From positions 372,001 to 436,000 of the forward strand of contig JAWMQQ010000002.1 in the NCBI GenBank assembly GCA_033283385.1: a stretch of DNA of 64,000 nt, written 5' to 3'. This DNA is from Mangrovimicrobium sp033283385. Lineage in GTDB: Bacteria; Pseudomonadota; Gammaproteobacteria; Pseudomonadales; Halieaceae. A program made the translations under genes and the position numbers. The notes under the pieces are model-generated. The model saw only the letters and a program-made list of their open reading frames with translations. It was not told where the DNA came from and ran no database searches. Shown in pieces: positions 8,904-18,021 of this stretch. Positions within the stretch are counted from its first letter, which is position 1, and each line of letters starts with the position of its first letter.

Positions 8904-10610
8904 TTAAGAGATCAGGGGGCCATTGCGCTTGAAGCGCTGTTCCTGCACGAAGCGGGGCAGTTGCTGCAGCGGAATGGCGGGGCTGTAGTAGAAGCCCTGC
9001 ACCTGCTCGCAGTGGTTTTCCCGCAGGTACTCCATCTGCTCGTAGGTTTCCGCGCCCTCGGCGATTACCAGCATGCCCAGGCGTCGTCCCATCTCGATGA
9101 TCATGTTGCAGATCGCCGCCTGGTGTGTGTTGTAGGGCAGGTCGCGCACGAAGCGTGCATCGATTTTCAGCGCGGAAATGGGCAGTTCGGTGAGGTGTGA
9201 AAGCTGCGAGAAGCCGGTGCCGAAGTCGTCCAGCGAGAACGAGATGCCCAGCAGCCGCAGCTCGTCCATGCGCAGCTTGACCGCCTCCGGGCTCTTCAGG
9301 ATGGTCGATTCGGTGAGTTCGAATTCCAGCCGCGAGGCATCGGTGCCGGTGCGCTTGATGATTTCCTTGACGATGTCGACGAAGGGCTCGTCCTGGAACT
9401 GGTTGAAGGAAATGTTCACCGCAACGTCCACGTCGCGAATGCCCTGTTCCTCCATCCACACCTGCGCCGAGCAGGCGTGCTGGATCACCTGGTAGCCGAT
9501 GGTTTTCAGCAGCCCCATGTCCTCGCAGGCGTTGATGAATTCCTTGGGCAGCAGCATGCCGCGCTCCGGGTGGTTCCAGCGCAGCAGCGCCTCCAGCCCG
9601 ACCAGGCGACCGGTGGCGAGGTCAACCCGTGGCTGGTAGTGCAGTTCAAACTGGTTCTTGCGTACCGCGGTGCGCAGTTCCGCCGCCAGCGAGGTGCTGC
9701 CGCCGTGGTCGAAGGTCAGCTGTTCGGAGTAGCGGATGTACTTGCTGCCGCTGATGCTCTTGGCCTGCTGCATGGCGGAGCGCGCACTCTCGACCAGGTC
9801 GGGGAATTCCCGGCCATCGTCGGGGTAGATGGCGGCGCCGATGCTGGCGTCTATGGACACCTGCTGGTCGCTCAGGATCATCGGGGCGGAGATCGACTTG
9901 AGCATTTTTTCCGCGATCTGCTGTACGTCCGCCGCGCTGGCGACATCCTCGAGGACAATGGCGAACTCGTCGCCGCCCAGGCGGGCGATGCTGTCCGTAC
10001 TGCGCATCTTGTTGATCAGGCGTCGCGAGATGGTCTTGATCAGCAGGTCGCCCTCACCCTCGCCGTAGTGGTCGTTGATGTTGGAGAACTGGTCCATGTT
10101 GATGTAGAGCAGCGCGGTGTTGAACCCGTAGCGCTGCGAGCGCTCCATGGCCCGCTCCAGGTGGGCGCGGAACCCTGCGCGGTTGAGGGCGCCGGTCAGC
10201 GAATCCCGGTGGGATAATTGCTGGATCTTGCTCTCCGCCTCCTTGAGGCGGATGGTGTAGTCGAGTACGCGGTGGACCAGGGCGTCCTGCATCTGGCCGC
10301 GTACCAGGTAGTCGCAGGCTCCCAGGTCACGCAGTTGCGCGAACAGGGCGTCGTCCGCCTTGTCCATCAGCAGGATGATGGGGGCCGCGGTCTCGTTTTT
10401 CTCGGCCAGCCGCAGCAGGTACTCGGTTTCGGCGCCGTGCGCCATGATGACCACGTCCAGCTGCGGGTCCAGCAGGGCTTCCAGGGGGCGGTTGATGCTG
10501 TCGGCGGACAGTAGTGCAAAGCGTTGGGGCTGGGCGCGCTGCAGGCACTGCGCCAGAAACAGGTGGTCAGACCGGTCTTCGGAAATGATGAGTACAGTAT
10601 GTTGTCCCAC
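8904..10610 (-). CDS. GGDEF-EAL protein with degenerate receiver-like domain
   Basis: This is a 568-residue cytoplasmic protein. Residues 1-125 fold like a receiver (TVLIISEDRSDHLFLAQCL at the start), but where a phospho-acceptor Asp would follow the beta-3 strand the sequence reads VVIMAHG. Phosphotransfer is therefore unlikely. The GGDEF domain is intact (RLGGDEF) and, unlike the other two in this cluster, carries the RxxD product-inhibition site (RSTD five residues before GGDEF). The EAL domain keeps LEALLRWNHP, LTEST, DDFGTGFSQL, LKIDARF and VIAEGAE, so it should be a working phosphodiesterase. It is divergent from nadA across a 272-bp gap that probably contains both promoters. Confidence 0.93.
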   Translation of the reverse strand: MGQHTVLIISEDRSDHLFLAQCLQRAQPQRFALLSADSINRPLEALLDPQLDVVIMAHGAETEYLLRLAEKNETAAPIILLMDKADDALFAQLRDLGACDYLVRGQMQDALVHRVLDYTIRLKEAESKIQQLSHRDSLTGALNRAGFRAHLERAMERSQRYGFNTALLYINMDQFSNINDHYGEGEGDLLIKTISRRLINKMRSTDSIARLGGDEFAIVLEDVASAADVQQIAEKMLKSISAPMILSDQQVSIDASIGAAIYPDDGREFPDLVESARSAMQQAKSISGSKYIRYSEQLTFDHGGSTSLAAELRTAVRKNQFELHYQPRVDLATGRLVGLEALLRWNHPERGMLLPKEFINACEDMGLLKTIGYQVIQHACSAQVWMEEQGIRDVDVAVNISFNQFQDEPFVDIVKEIIKRTGTDASRLEFELTESTILKSPEAVKLRMDELRLLGISFSLDDFGTGFSQLSHLTELPISALKIDARFVRDLPYNTHQAAICNMIIEMGRRLGMLVIAEGAETYEQMEYLRENHCEQVQGFYYSPAIPLQQLPRFVQEQRFKRNGPLIS

Positions 10611-10841
10611 TGGTGGTCCCCGGTGTTTCGCCCCTGGCTTTAGGCCTTCCGGTGGCTACCCTCCCCGGTTTTGGCCTGTGTTCTGATGCTTATTCTTTTA
10701 TATAACATGAAGTTATACGAAAGAATTAAGAAAAATTCTAGTCATTGTTCACAAAAATCTGGCAGTTCGCCAAAATCGGCCCATCCGCGCTCGCCAGGCG
10801 GCCGTTCCGGGGGCTCCCACGGATACCGTCCGGAAAAATTG

Positions 10842-10850
10842 TGGTAGACT
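10842..10850 (+). promoter_or_regulatory. Candidate extended -10 of nadA
   Basis: TGG-TAGACT lies 32 bp before the nadA ATG and fits an extended -10 (TGN-TANNNT). No convincing -35 is seen. Confidence 0.35.
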
Positions 10851-10882
10851 CAGCGCCCGTTTCATCCTGCTCCCCCGCTGTC

Positions 10883-11956
10883 ATGAGCATTGCCTCCGAT
10901 AAACTCGAGTCCATACGCCAGCAAGTCCAGTTTCACCTGGACCACGCAGAGCGGCAGCGTCTTTCGCCCGCGCAGGAGCGCGAGCTGAAAGACCGCATCA
11001 AGGCGCGCCTTGAGCGCGAGAACGCCGTTATCGTCGCCCACTATTACACCGCGCCGGCCATCCAGGCCCTCGCCGAGGAAACCGGCGGCTGTGTATCGGA
11101 CTCCCTGGAAATGGCGCGCTTCGGCCACGACCACCCGGCACAGACCCTGATCGTCGCCGGCGTGCGCTTCATGGGTGAGACGGCCAAGATACTCACCCCG
11201 CACAAGCGCGTGCTGATGCCAACCCTGGAGGCCACCTGCTCCCTGGACCTCGGTTGTCCGATCGAGGAGTTTTCCGCCTTCTGCGACCAGCATCCCGACC
11301 GCACCGTGGTGGTATACGCGAATACCTCCGCCGCGGTGAAGGCGCGTGCCGACTGGGTCGTCACCTCCAGCATTGCCCTGGATGTCGCCGAGCACCTGGC
11401 GGAGCAGGGGCAGAAAATCATCTGGGCCCCGGATCAGCACCTGGGCAACTACGTGCGCCGCGAGACTGGCGCGGACATCCTGATGTGGGATGGCGCCTGC
11501 ATCGTGCACGAGGAGTTCAAGGCCCGCGGTATCGCCGACCTGAAGGCGGTCTACCCGGATGCCGCAGTGCTGGTGCACCCCGAGTCGCCCGAGTCAGTTC
11601 TCGAGCTGGCCGACCGAGTGGGTTCCACCACGCAGATCATTCGCGCCGCCCAGGAAATGGATAACCAGCGCTTCATCGTGGCCACCGACCAGGGCATCTT
11701 CTACAAGATGCAGCAGGCCTGCCCGGGCAAAGAGTTCATCATCGCTCCCACCGCGGGCGAGGGCGCTACCTGCCGCAGCTGCGCCAACTGCCCGTGGATG
11801 GCGATGAACGACCTGGAGACGCTGGCACAGGCCTTCGACCGGGACGACAACGAGATTTTCGTCGATCCTGCACTGGGTGAGCGGGCCATGGTGCCCCTGC
11901 GCCGCATGCTCGACTTCGCCGCCGAGCTGCGGGTGCCGGTCAAGGGCAACGCCTAG
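10883..11956 (+). CDS. nadA: Quinolinate synthase A
   Basis: This 357-residue enzyme condenses iminoaspartate with dihydroxyacetone phosphate to give quinolinate, in NAD synthesis. The start at 10883 (MSIASDK) gives the usual family length; an upstream in-frame ATG at 10745 would add 46 residues of non-conserved sequence across the promoter. Family signatures seen are NAVIVAHYYTAP, FMGETAKIL, ATCSLDLGCP and GEGATCRSCANCPWMAMN, the last holding a Cys ligand of the oxygen-sensitive 4Fe-4S cluster. It stands alone (nadB and nadC are not adjacent), and its end overlaps the end of the convergent bepA-like gene by 4 bp. Confidence 0.97.
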   Translation: MSIASDKLESIRQQVQFHLDHAERQRLSPAQERELKDRIKARLERENAVIVAHYYTAPAIQALAEETGGCVSDSLEMARFGHDHPAQTLIVAGVRFMGETAKILTPHKRVLMPTLEATCSLDLGCPIEEFSAFCDQHPDRTVVVYANTSAAVKARADWVVTSSIALDVAEHLAEQGQKIIWAPDQHLGNYVRRETGADILMWDGACIVHEEFKARGIADLKAVYPDAAVLVHPESPESVLELADRVGSTTQIIRAAQEMDNQRFIVATDQGIFYKMQQACPGKEFIIAPTAGEGATCRSCANCPWMAMNDLETLAQAFDRDDNEIFVDPALGERAMVPLRRMLDFAAELRVPVKGNA

Positions 11957-13437
11957 AAGTTTTCCATCTGTTCGCGCATCGCCGCGACATCCGCCAGCCG
12001 CTGGTTGATCCTGGCGGAGGTGGGAAAATCGTTTTTCACCAGTTTCAGCGCGTATTGCAGCTGTGTCTGCGCCTGGTCCAGGTAGCCGTTGAGGATGAAG
12101 TACTCGGCGCGCGACTGGTGCAGGCCGATGATATTCCCCGACAGCCCCTGCACCTCGGCCAACTGGTACCACAGCCCCGGATCGTCGGGCCGTTTCTTGC
12201 TCTGCGCGGTGAGCACTTCCTCGGCGATATGCGCCTGCTGGTTGCGCGTCAGCGCCTTGGCGTATTCCATGGTCAGCGGCTGGTTGCCGGGGTTGAGGTC
12301 CAGCTGCTTGCCCAGGCTCTCGACGGCCTTATCCGGCTGGTTGCGCAGGATGTCGATCTCGGCGTTGGCAATCACGTACTCGATGCGGTCCCTGTCTCCG
12401 GCCCAGATGTTGTCCAGTTCCAGCGCCGCCTCGTCCGGGCGACCGGCGTCGGTCAGCGCAAGCACCAGGCCGTAGCGCGCCGCCACCGGGGAGTGGGAAC
12501 TGCCCTGCACCTCGGCGCGAAAGCGTTGTACCGCCTCCTCGGGCGTGCTCGCCAGCTGGTTGATCACGCGTGCCCGCATCAGCTGGAATTCCAGGTTGTC
12601 GGTGTGGATCGTCTTCGGGTACTGCCGCGCGCGGTTGCGGGTATCGGCGATGCGGTTTTCCGATAGCGGGTGGGTGCGCAGGAATTCGGGAATCTGCTCG
12701 GCGCTGGTATAGCGTTGGGACTGCAGCATGCGCTCGAACATCGCCGGCGCCGCGTAGGGATCCATGCCCGCGGCCTCCATCGTCTCCATGCCGATGCGGT
12801 CCGCCTCCTGCTCGTTGCTGCGGCTGAAGCGCAGTGCGTTGTTCTGTGCCATCGCCTGGGACGCGCTGATCGCCGCCATGCCTGCGTCGCCGCCCGCGGT
12901 GGCCATGATGACCATGCCCGCCAGCAGGGCGGCCAGGTTCAGCGGCCCCTGGGTTTTCTGGTATTCCACCCCGCGCGAGAAATGCCGCTGGCTGAGGTGG
13001 GCGATTTCGTGGGCCAGTACCGTCGCCAGTTCGTCCTCGCTCTGGGCGTAGAGAAACAGGCCGTTGTGCACCCCGATGACGCCGCCGGGCACGGCGAAGG
13101 CGTTAATGGTGGGATTGTCGACGATCACCAGTTCGATGCGCCGGTCCTTGAGCTGGCTGTGGCTGACCAGGCGATACACCAGGTTCTCGAGGTAGTCGAA
13201 CAGCAGCGGGTCGTCGACGGTCTTCACCTGGCTGCGGAAGCTGCGCAGCCAGGCGCGGCCGAGCTGGTGCTCGAACTCGGTGGAGAACAGGCTGGTGCTG
13301 GCGTTGCCCAGGTTGGGCAGCTTCAGGTCCTCGGTAGAGGTCTGCGCGGCAGCGGGCAGGCAGAGCAGGGACGCCAGCAGAGCGGACAGCGTTCTGCGCC
13401 CGAGTCGGGCAACGGGCGTCCTCAGCGGTTGAAACAC
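11953..13437 (-). CDS. bepA: BepA/YfgC-type periplasmic M48 metalloprotease with TPR repeats
   Basis: I take the GTG at 13437 as start. It gives a 494-residue protein beginning (V)FQPLRTP, like E. coli BepA, followed directly by a signal peptide ending in AAAQ. The frame is open further upstream to 13536, but that part is not signal-like. The zinc site is His143-Glu-x-x-His147 (HEIAHLSQRHF) with Glu209 in NEQEAD. THPLSENR in the middle resembles the BepA loop that carries the regulatory His. TPR-like helices fill the C-terminal half. In E. coli BepA helps LptD assembly and degrades stalled outer-membrane proteins with BamA. The symbol is by homology; a paralogous M48-TPR protein cannot be excluded. 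Confidence 0.85.
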   Translation of the reverse strand: MFQPLRTPVARLGRRTLSALLASLLCLPAAAQTSTEDLKLPNLGNASTSLFSTEFEHQLGRAWLRSFRSQVKTVDDPLLFDYLENLVYRLVSHSQLKDRRIELVIVDNPTINAFAVPGGVIGVHNGLFLYAQSEDELATVLAHEIAHLSQRHFSRGVEYQKTQGPLNLAALLAGMVIMATAGGDAGMAAISASQAMAQNNALRFSRSNEQEADRIGMETMEAAGMDPYAAPAMFERMLQSQRYTSAEQIPEFLRTHPLSENRIADTRNRARQYPKTIHTDNLEFQLMRARVINQLASTPEEAVQRFRAEVQGSSHSPVAARYGLVLALTDAGRPDEAALELDNIWAGDRDRIEYVIANAEIDILRNQPDKAVESLGKQLDLNPGNQPLTMEYAKALTRNQQAHIAEEVLTAQSKKRPDDPGLWYQLAEVQGLSGNIIGLHQSRAEYFILNGYLDQAQTQLQYALKLVKNDFPTSARINQRLADVAAMREQMENF

Positions 13438-13581
13438 GGAATCATCACGTTCGGGAAATGGCAAAGGCCCAGATTGTAGCCCAGGCGGGCAGGGTGGCGA
13501 CAGCGCCCCGGTGGGGTCGGTCTGTTGGATTGGCACCGGCCGGTAAAGTTCGGCAAGCGCCTATTCGCGACGCGATTGCCG

Positions 13582-13610
13582 TTCATTCGGTCAGGGTGAA
13601 TGCGTATACT
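13582..13610 (+). promoter_or_regulatory. Candidate sigma70 promoter of the tusA-like gene
   Basis: TTCATT (13582-13587), a 17-bp spacer and TATACT (13605-13610) lie 34 bp before the ATG at 13644. Confidence 0.5.
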
Positions 13611-13643
13611 CTGGCCTTCATTCTGCGAGTGTGTAGAGAGCCA

Positions 13644-13880
13644 ATGTCCGAAGTAGTGGTGACCGAAGTCGACGCGCGGGGCCTGCAGTGCCCGATGCCG
13701 CTGTTGAAGGCCAAGCGCGCGCTCAACGCCCTGGCCAGCGGCGAGCGGCTGCGGGTGCTGGCCACCGACAGCGGATCACAGCGCGATTTCAGCGTTTTCG
13801 CGGAACAGTCCGGGCACCTGCTGCTGAGCGCCGAAACCGACGCCGACGGCGTGCACTGCTACCTGCTGCAAAAGCGCTGA
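13644..13880 (+). CDS. TusA/SirA-family sulfurtransferase-like protein
   Basis: This is a 78-residue protein with the family signature DARGLQCPMPLLKAKRAL. Its single conserved Cys in CPMP carries persulfide sulfur in characterised members. The rest follows the small two-layer fold (LRVLATDSGSQRDFSVFAEQSGH). The start at 13644 gives the family length; the frame is open upstream, but that part spans the promoter. TusA acts in tRNA thiolation in E. coli, but several paralogues serve other sulfur transfers, so the precise role is open. The next gene starts 19 bp downstream on the same strand, and yedE-like partners are absent. Confidence 0.88.
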   Translation: MSEVVVTEVDARGLQCPMPLLKAKRALNALASGERLRVLATDSGSQRDFSVFAEQSGHLLLSAETDADGVHCYLLQKR

Positions 13881-13899
13881 CGGCCCGGAGAGCGCACTG

Positions 13900-14991
13900 A
13901 TGCTGGAAGTATTCAAGAAGTGGTACAGCCGCTACCTGTTCGAGGAGGAGGCGGTACTCCTGCTGGTGCTCCTGGGTGGCGCGGTGGTGCTGCTGATGAC
14001 CATCGGCCACATACTCGCCCCCCTGCTGGCTTCGATCGTCCTGGCCTACCTGATGCAGGGCCTGTCGGGGCAACTCGAGCAGCACGGCGTGCCGTCCTGG
14101 CTTGGGGTAAGTCTCGCCTACCTGGTGTTTGTCGGTGTCTTCTTCGGCGTCACCCTCGGCCTGCTGCCGCTGGTCTGGCGCCAGCTGGTGTCGCTGGCCA
14201 CCGAGATGCCCCGCTACATCGACCAGGGCAAGCAGTTGCTGATCGTGTTGCCGGACCGCTACCCGGAGCTGGTCAGCCGCGAACAGGTGGCCAGCCTGAT
14301 CGCCAAGGCCCAGGCGGAGGCCGGCACCATGGGACAATTGGTGGTGACCCGTTCGCTGGCCTCGCTGCCCGGTTTGCTCTCTGTCGTCATGTATATGGTG
14401 CTGATCCCCATCCTGGTGTTCTTCTTCCTGCGAGACCGGGAGATGATCCTGGGCTGGATGAGCAGTTTCCTGCCGGACGAGCGCCCGCTGCTGCGCCGCA
14501 TCTGGGGCGAGATGAACCAGCAGTTCGCCAATTACTCCCGCGGCAAGGTGCTGGAGATCATCATTGTCGGCGGCGTGAGCTACGCCAGCTTTGTCTGGCT
14601 GGACCTGCGCTATGCCGCGCTGCTGGGATTGCTGGTGGGGCTGTCGGTCATCATCCCCTATGTCGGCGCGGCGCTGGTCACCGTGCCGGTGGTGGCTGTC
14701 GGTTTCTTCCAGTGGGGGCTGACCAATGAATTTTACGTACTGTGCGTGGTCTACCTCGTCATCCAGGCCCTGGACGGCAACGTACTCGTTCCCCTTCTGT
14801 TCTCCGAAGCGGTGAACCTGCACCCTGTCGCCATCATCCTGGCTATTTTGTTTTTTGGCGGTATCTGGGGTTTGTGGGGCGTATTTTTCGCCATCCCGCT
14901 GGCCACACTGATAAAAGCCGTTATTTACGCCTGGCCGTCGCGGGAGGAGGAGCAAGCCCTGCCCGCACTTGCCGAAGACCCTGTGGAGTAA
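13900..14991 (+). CDS. AI-2E family (PerM/TqsA-like) membrane permease
   Basis: This 363-residue integral membrane protein has about seven or eight hydrophobic segments in the arrangement of the AI-2E transporter family: a pair at about 20-60, one at about 70-95, a long soluble stretch at about 100-155, then the C-terminal bundle. The family motif PYVGAALVTVPV and the stretch GNVLVPLLFSEAVNLHPVAII are clear. Substrates of most members are unknown; the family includes an AI-2 exporter and a Na+(Li+)/H+ antiporter, so I would not name one. It lies 19 bp after the TusA-like gene and 3 bp before the M16 protease gene, indicating one operon. Confidence 0.9.
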   Translation: MLEVFKKWYSRYLFEEEAVLLLVLLGGAVVLLMTIGHILAPLLASIVLAYLMQGLSGQLEQHGVPSWLGVSLAYLVFVGVFFGVTLGLLPLVWRQLVSLATEMPRYIDQGKQLLIVLPDRYPELVSREQVASLIAKAQAEAGTMGQLVVTRSLASLPGLLSVVMYMVLIPILVFFFLRDREMILGWMSSFLPDERPLLRRIWGEMNQQFANYSRGKVLEIIIVGGVSYASFVWLDLRYAALLGLLVGLSVIIPYVGAALVTVPVVAVGFFQWGLTNEFYVLCVVYLVIQALDGNVLVPLLFSEAVNLHPVAIILAILFFGGIWGLWGVFFAIPLATLIKAVIYAWPSREEEQALPALAEDPVE

Positions 14992-14994
14992 TTT

Positions 14995-17856
14995 ATGCCC
15001 TTACGCAACCAGCGCTGGCCGGGCAAGGCCTTGCCCGCCGTCCTGCTGTCATTGCTTGTCGTCGCCTGCGCGACGATCGCGCCTCACTGGCTGTCGCCGG
15101 TCAAGAGCGAGAGCGACCAGCGCGATTACCGCCTGCTGACGCTGGACAACCAGATGCAGGTGCTGTTGATCTCGGATCCGAACACCCCTACCGCTGCCGC
15201 CTCGCTCAACGTCAGCACGGGCTCCGACGACAACCCGCCCGGCCGCGACGGCCTGGCCCACTTCCTCGAGCACATGCTGTTTCTCGGCACGGACAAATAC
15301 CCCGACCCGGCCGCCTACGATCAGTTCATCCTCGAGCACGGCGGTGACCGCAACGCCTATACCGGCTACGAAAATACCAACTACCACTTCGATATTGACG
15401 CCCCGTTCCTCGACGGCGCGCTGGACCGGCTCGCCCAGTTCTTTATCTCCCCGCGCTTCGATGCACAGTATGTGGACCGGGAAAAGAACTCCGTGGAGGC
15501 CGAGTACCAGACACGGCTGAAGGACGATTCCTCGCGCGCTTTCAGTGTGCTGCAGGAGCTGATGAACCCGGCGCATCCGTTCAGCCGGTTCAGCGTCGGC
15601 TCGCTGGACACACTGGCCGACCGTCCCGATGACCCCGTGCGGCAGGACCTGCTCAAGTTCTACGATGCGCATTATTCAGCGAACCTGATGAACCTGGTCG
15701 TGCTGGGCTCGCAGTCGCTGGACGAGTTGCAGGCAATGGTAGTGCCCAAGTTTTCCCCGGTGAAGGACAAGTCGCTCGGCGACGCGGATATCAAGGTACC
15801 GATGTTCAATCCGGAGACGCTGCCGATGTTCGTGCAGATTCGCCCGCAGGCCGCGTCGCGGGAGCTGCAGGTGATGTTTCCCATCGCCGATTACCGCAAG
15901 GATTACCGCAGCCAGCCGGTGGCCTACCTGGGCAATCTCGTCGGTCACGAGGGGGAGGGTAGCCTGCTCTCGCGGCTGAAGGCCGAGGGGCTGGCGGAAG
16001 GGCTGAGCGCGGGATCCGGCCTCGCCTGGAAGGGCGGCGGCCTGTTTGCGGTCACCGTGACGCTGACGGAAAAAGGCGTACAGCAGCATGACAGGGTCCT
16101 GCAATTGCTGTTTGCCTACATGGACATGCTGCGCCAGAAAGGGCCCCAGCAGTGGCTGTACGACGAACAGTCCAGGCTCGCCAGCCTCGCCTTCCGTTTC
16201 AGGGAGAAGGGCAACCCGCTGGGCTACGTCAATCAGATCTCTGCTTCGATGCCGTACTACGCGCCGGAGGACGTGCTGCGAGGTCCCTACATGATGGAGG
16301 ACTACGAGCCCGGGATGCTGACCCAGCTGATGGACGCCATCCGGCCGGCCAACGCCGTGGTGGTACTGGAGGATGCATCGGTGAAGACGGATCGCCTCTC
16401 GCACAATTTCGATGCCCCCTATTCGGTGGATGAAATGGCCGGCAAGGTGCCGGCATCATGGCAGCACCCGCAGGACGAGCAGCTGTTCCACCTGCCGGCG
16501 CCCAATGAATTCATCGCCGACGACGTATCGCTGGTACCGCTGGACCCGAACAATCCGCCGGTGCCGGAGAAGCTCTACAGCTCGCCGCGGCTGGCTATCT
16601 GGTTTGCCCAGGACGAGGAATTCCGCATTCCGCGCGGTGCGACCTACGTCAACTTCCGCTCGCCGCTGGTGGGGCAGAACCCGCGCGAGAGCGCCAGCGC
16701 GCTGTTGTACACGGCCCTGCTGAAGGATCGCGTCAACGAGTTTGCCTACCCGGCCTCCCTCGCCGGCCTGAACTTCAGTTTTTACAAGCACGCGCAGGGC
16801 ATCACCTTGCGTATCAGCGGCTACACCGACAAGCAGTCGATACTGCTCAAGGAATTGCTGGCGACAGTCGCGAGGCCGGATTTCGACCCGCAGCGCTTCG
16901 ATGACATACGCAGCAATATGGTCCGTTCACTGCGCAACAAGGTCGCTGCCCCCCCGGTCCGGCAATTGCTCGACGACATGCGTGAGTCCCTGCTCTACGG
17001 GGAGTGGGGCGAGCAGCCGCTGATCGATGCACTGGAGAAGCTCGATCTCGAGGATATCGACGCCTATGCGGCGAAGTTCTGGGCCAGTGCCAGCGCCGAG
17101 GCGATGGTCTACGGCAATTACTCCCGGGGCGCGGTGCCTGCGCTGGCGAAGCAACTTGGCAGCCTGCTTCCCGAGACGCAGCCGCCGGTGATGCCGCCGC
17201 TGCGGGTGGTCGACCTGCACGCTGGCGAGTCCGTTCTCTATCCCGTGAAAATCGAGTCCGATGACGCGCTGCTGGCCTGGTACATGCAGGGCGCGGGCAA
17301 TACCTGGCACGACCGGGCAGCCACGGCCCTGACCGCGCAAATCATCCAGTCCGGGTTTTACCAGGAGCTGCGCACGCAGCAGCAACTGGGCTATATCGTC
17401 ACCTCCTTTGCCTCCCCGCAGCTGGATGTGCCGGGGCTGGTGCTGCTGGTGCAGTCGCCGGTCGCCGACACCCGGATGCTCGCCGCGGCCATGGACGGTT
17501 ACATGCAGGGAGTGCCGGGCGAGATCGACGAGCAGCAATTCGAGCGCAACAAGCGCGCACTGCTCAACGAGATCCTGAAAGCGGACGAGAACCTGTGGCA
17601 GCGCGCGGAGTTCTACTGGCAGTCCATCGCCATGAAGCGCTACGCCTTCAACGGTCGCAAGTCGCTGGCCGACGCGGCGGATGCCCTGACGTTTGCGCAG
17701 TGGCAGCAGTACTTCCGCGACACCTTCCTGGATCACCGGCGCTCGCTGCAGGTGGCGGCCCCGGGCGCCTCGGGCAAGTTGCCGCTGACCGACGCGCGAA
17801 CCGTGAAGTCCGCCGCCGAGTTGAAGGACGGGCACGCGGTCTATGCTGTCTTCTAG
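14995..17856 (+). CDS. M16 zinc metalloprotease (insulinase/pitrilysin type), lipoprotein
   Basis: This 953-residue protein begins with a lipoprotein signal (LLVVAC, lipidated Cys25), so it is probably anchored in a periplasm-facing membrane leaflet. E. coli pitrilysin, by contrast, is soluble. The inverted zinc motif His89-F-L-Glu92-His93 and Glu170 in NSVEAEY make up the active site. Further pitrilysin-like features are GGDRNAYTGYENTNYHF and the C-terminal YQELRTQQQLGYIV. Length matches single-chain M16A enzymes (about 950). It should degrade short peptides. The ATG is 3 bp after the permease stop. A perfect hairpin follows at 17963. Confidence 0.94.
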   Translation: MPLRNQRWPGKALPAVLLSLLVVACATIAPHWLSPVKSESDQRDYRLLTLDNQMQVLLISDPNTPTAAASLNVSTGSDDNPPGRDGLAHFLEHMLFLGTDKYPDPAAYDQFILEHGGDRNAYTGYENTNYHFDIDAPFLDGALDRLAQFFISPRFDAQYVDREKNSVEAEYQTRLKDDSSRAFSVLQELMNPAHPFSRFSVGSLDTLADRPDDPVRQDLLKFYDAHYSANLMNLVVLGSQSLDELQAMVVPKFSPVKDKSLGDADIKVPMFNPETLPMFVQIRPQAASRELQVMFPIADYRKDYRSQPVAYLGNLVGHEGEGSLLSRLKAEGLAEGLSAGSGLAWKGGGLFAVTVTLTEKGVQQHDRVLQLLFAYMDMLRQKGPQQWLYDEQSRLASLAFRFREKGNPLGYVNQISASMPYYAPEDVLRGPYMMEDYEPGMLTQLMDAIRPANAVVVLEDASVKTDRLSHNFDAPYSVDEMAGKVPASWQHPQDEQLFHLPAPNEFIADDVSLVPLDPNNPPVPEKLYSSPRLAIWFAQDEEFRIPRGATYVNFRSPLVGQNPRESASALLYTALLKDRVNEFAYPASLAGLNFSFYKHAQGITLRISGYTDKQSILLKELLATVARPDFDPQRFDDIRSNMVRSLRNKVAAPPVRQLLDDMRESLLYGEWGEQPLIDALEKLDLEDIDAYAAKFWASASAEAMVYGNYSRGAVPALAKQLGSLLPETQPPVMPPLRVVDLHAGESVLYPVKIESDDALLAWYMQGAGNTWHDRAATALTAQIIQSGFYQELRTQQQLGYIVTSFASPQLDVPGLVLLVQSPVADTRMLAAAMDGYMQGVPGEIDEQQFERNKRALLNEILKADENLWQRAEFYWQSIAMKRYAFNGRKSLADAADALTFAQWQQYFRDTFLDHRRSLQVAAPGASGKLPLTDARTVKSAAELKDGHAVYAVF

Positions 17857-17901
17857 TGGCGGGCATTATCGGCGCTGCGAGTCGGCACCAGCCATCATTG
17901 A

Positions 17902-17916
17902 GTTCTAAAATAGAAC
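17902..17916. promoter_or_regulatory. Palindromic operator-like site, copy 1 (GTTCTAAAATAGAAC)
   Basis: This 15-bp inverted repeat (arms GTTCTA/TAGAAC, centre AAA) is identical to the copy at 18020 upstream of aceE. It lies 46 bp after the M16 protease stop. Confidence 0.6.
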
Positions 17917-17962
17917 CATTCTTCCCTCCGCCCGCTGAATGCTGTAGGGTGTGAGCCCTTGG

Positions 17963-17990
17963 GCCCGGTCCGCCTGCAGGCGGACCGGGC
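17963..17990 (+). terminator. Perfect 12-bp-stem hairpin between the M16 protease and aceE
   Basis: GCCCGGTCCGCC and its exact complement are separated by TGCA. The stem is very stable, but the tail (TGTTGTCC...TGTTTTG) is only moderately T-rich. It probably terminates the M16 operon. If aceE transcription begins upstream of it, it could act as an attenuator. Confidence 0.65.
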
Positions 17991-17992
17991 TG

Positions 17993-18021
17993 TTGTCCGC
18001 TGTTTTGTGTCTTTATATAGT
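17993..18021 (+). promoter_or_regulatory. Candidate aceE promoter overlapping operator copy 2
   Basis: TTGTCC (17993-17998), a 17-bp spacer and TATAGT (18016-18021). The -10 overlaps the first bases of the palindrome at 18020, as expected for repression by steric block. Confidence 0.5.
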
